DNA of 22,828 nt, taken from positions 1 to 22,828 of the forward strand of contig JAXDLK010000014.1 in assembly GCA_034666665.1 (NCBI GenBank). Direction: 5' to 3'. This document shows, piece by piece, positions 22,771 through 22,828 of this stretch. How positions within the stretch are numbered: the stretch's first letter is position 1; each line of letters begins with the position of its first letter. Position numbers and translations under genes: made by a program. The notes beneath the pieces are model-generated. The model saw only the letters and a list, made by a program, of their open reading frames with translations, was not told where the DNA came from and did no database searches. This DNA comes from JAXDLK01 sp034666665. GTDB taxonomy: Bacteria; Desulfobacterota; Binatia; JACPRU01.

Positions 22771-22828
22771 ATGAGAACACGCACCGCAGCCGCCTTCTTC
22801 GGCCTCCTCTTGGGCGTGAACGGAGCTC
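22771..22828 (+). CDS. Start of an exported protein gene (3' end outside window)
   Basis: An ATG at 22771 opens a frame that runs to the window edge: MRTRTAAAFFGLLLGVNGA. The basic n-region, hydrophobic core and small residues look like the start of a signal peptide. A GGCGGGG stretch lies about 8-14 bases upstream. Only 19 codons are visible, so neither family nor length can be given. Confidence 0.5.
   Translation, partial: MRTRTAAAFFGLLLGVNGA

Noticed and set aside
1..22828. tRNA/rRNA genes, CRISPR arrays, insertion sequences or prophage
   Set aside because: No cloverleaf, regularly spaced repeats, transposase, integrase or phage structural motif was found. Base composition is even across the window.

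Overview
This window is high-GC chromosomal DNA from a Gram-negative, LPS-type bacterium. The evidence for an outer membrane is LolA, an OmpA-type protein, ExbB/ExbD/TonB-like proteins and an outer-membrane barrel. RNase J, a response regulator next to a multi-receiver hybrid kinase, an AgmX/PglI-type TonB C-terminus and a MYXO-CTERM-like sorting tail together suggest a delta-proteobacterial-type lineage (Myxococcota, Desulfobacterota or Binatota-like). The exact phylum cannot be fixed from the sequence alone. I see no tRNA, rRNA, CRISPR array, transposase or integrase.

Region 1 (1-5760) is mostly a leftward housekeeping run read as ftsK, lolA, yajQ, rimO and a DksA/TraR-type regulator. It covers chromosome segregation, lipoprotein trafficking, a nucleotide-binding YajQ protein, ribosomal S12 modification and an RNA-polymerase regulator. 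It converges on the 3' end of a YIP1-type membrane protein, and the two stop codons overlap in one CTAG. A small ribbon-helix-helix-like protein is divergent from ftsK. The AT-rich gap between them carries an inverted repeat around a good ftsK promoter candidate.

Region 2 (6072-11488) is a second leftward cluster: a single-domain response regulator, a hybrid histidine kinase with three receiver domains, a PlsC-type acyltransferase and RNase J. The last two are joined by a GTGA overlap. A strong hairpin sits between the regulator and the kinase.

Region 3 (11582-12964) holds ssb (rightward) and radC (leftward), which converge on a long imperfect hairpin. A second inverted repeat overlaps the likely radC promoter.

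Region 4 (13023-22521) is a rightward envelope cluster. In order it encodes a large secreted TPR protein, ExbB/TolQ, ExbD/TolR, a TonB-like protein with an AgmX/PglI-type C-terminus (probably with a non-standard start), a secreted protein with a C-terminal sorting-like tail, a barrel-DUF11-OmpA-PG_binding fusion protein, and a second TPR protein that may be a lipoprotein. I read it as a proton-motive-force-driven trans-envelope machine related to Tol-Pal, Ton and Agl-Glt systems but with its own composition. It is the best candidate here for something not fully described. The window ends in the first codons of another exported protein.
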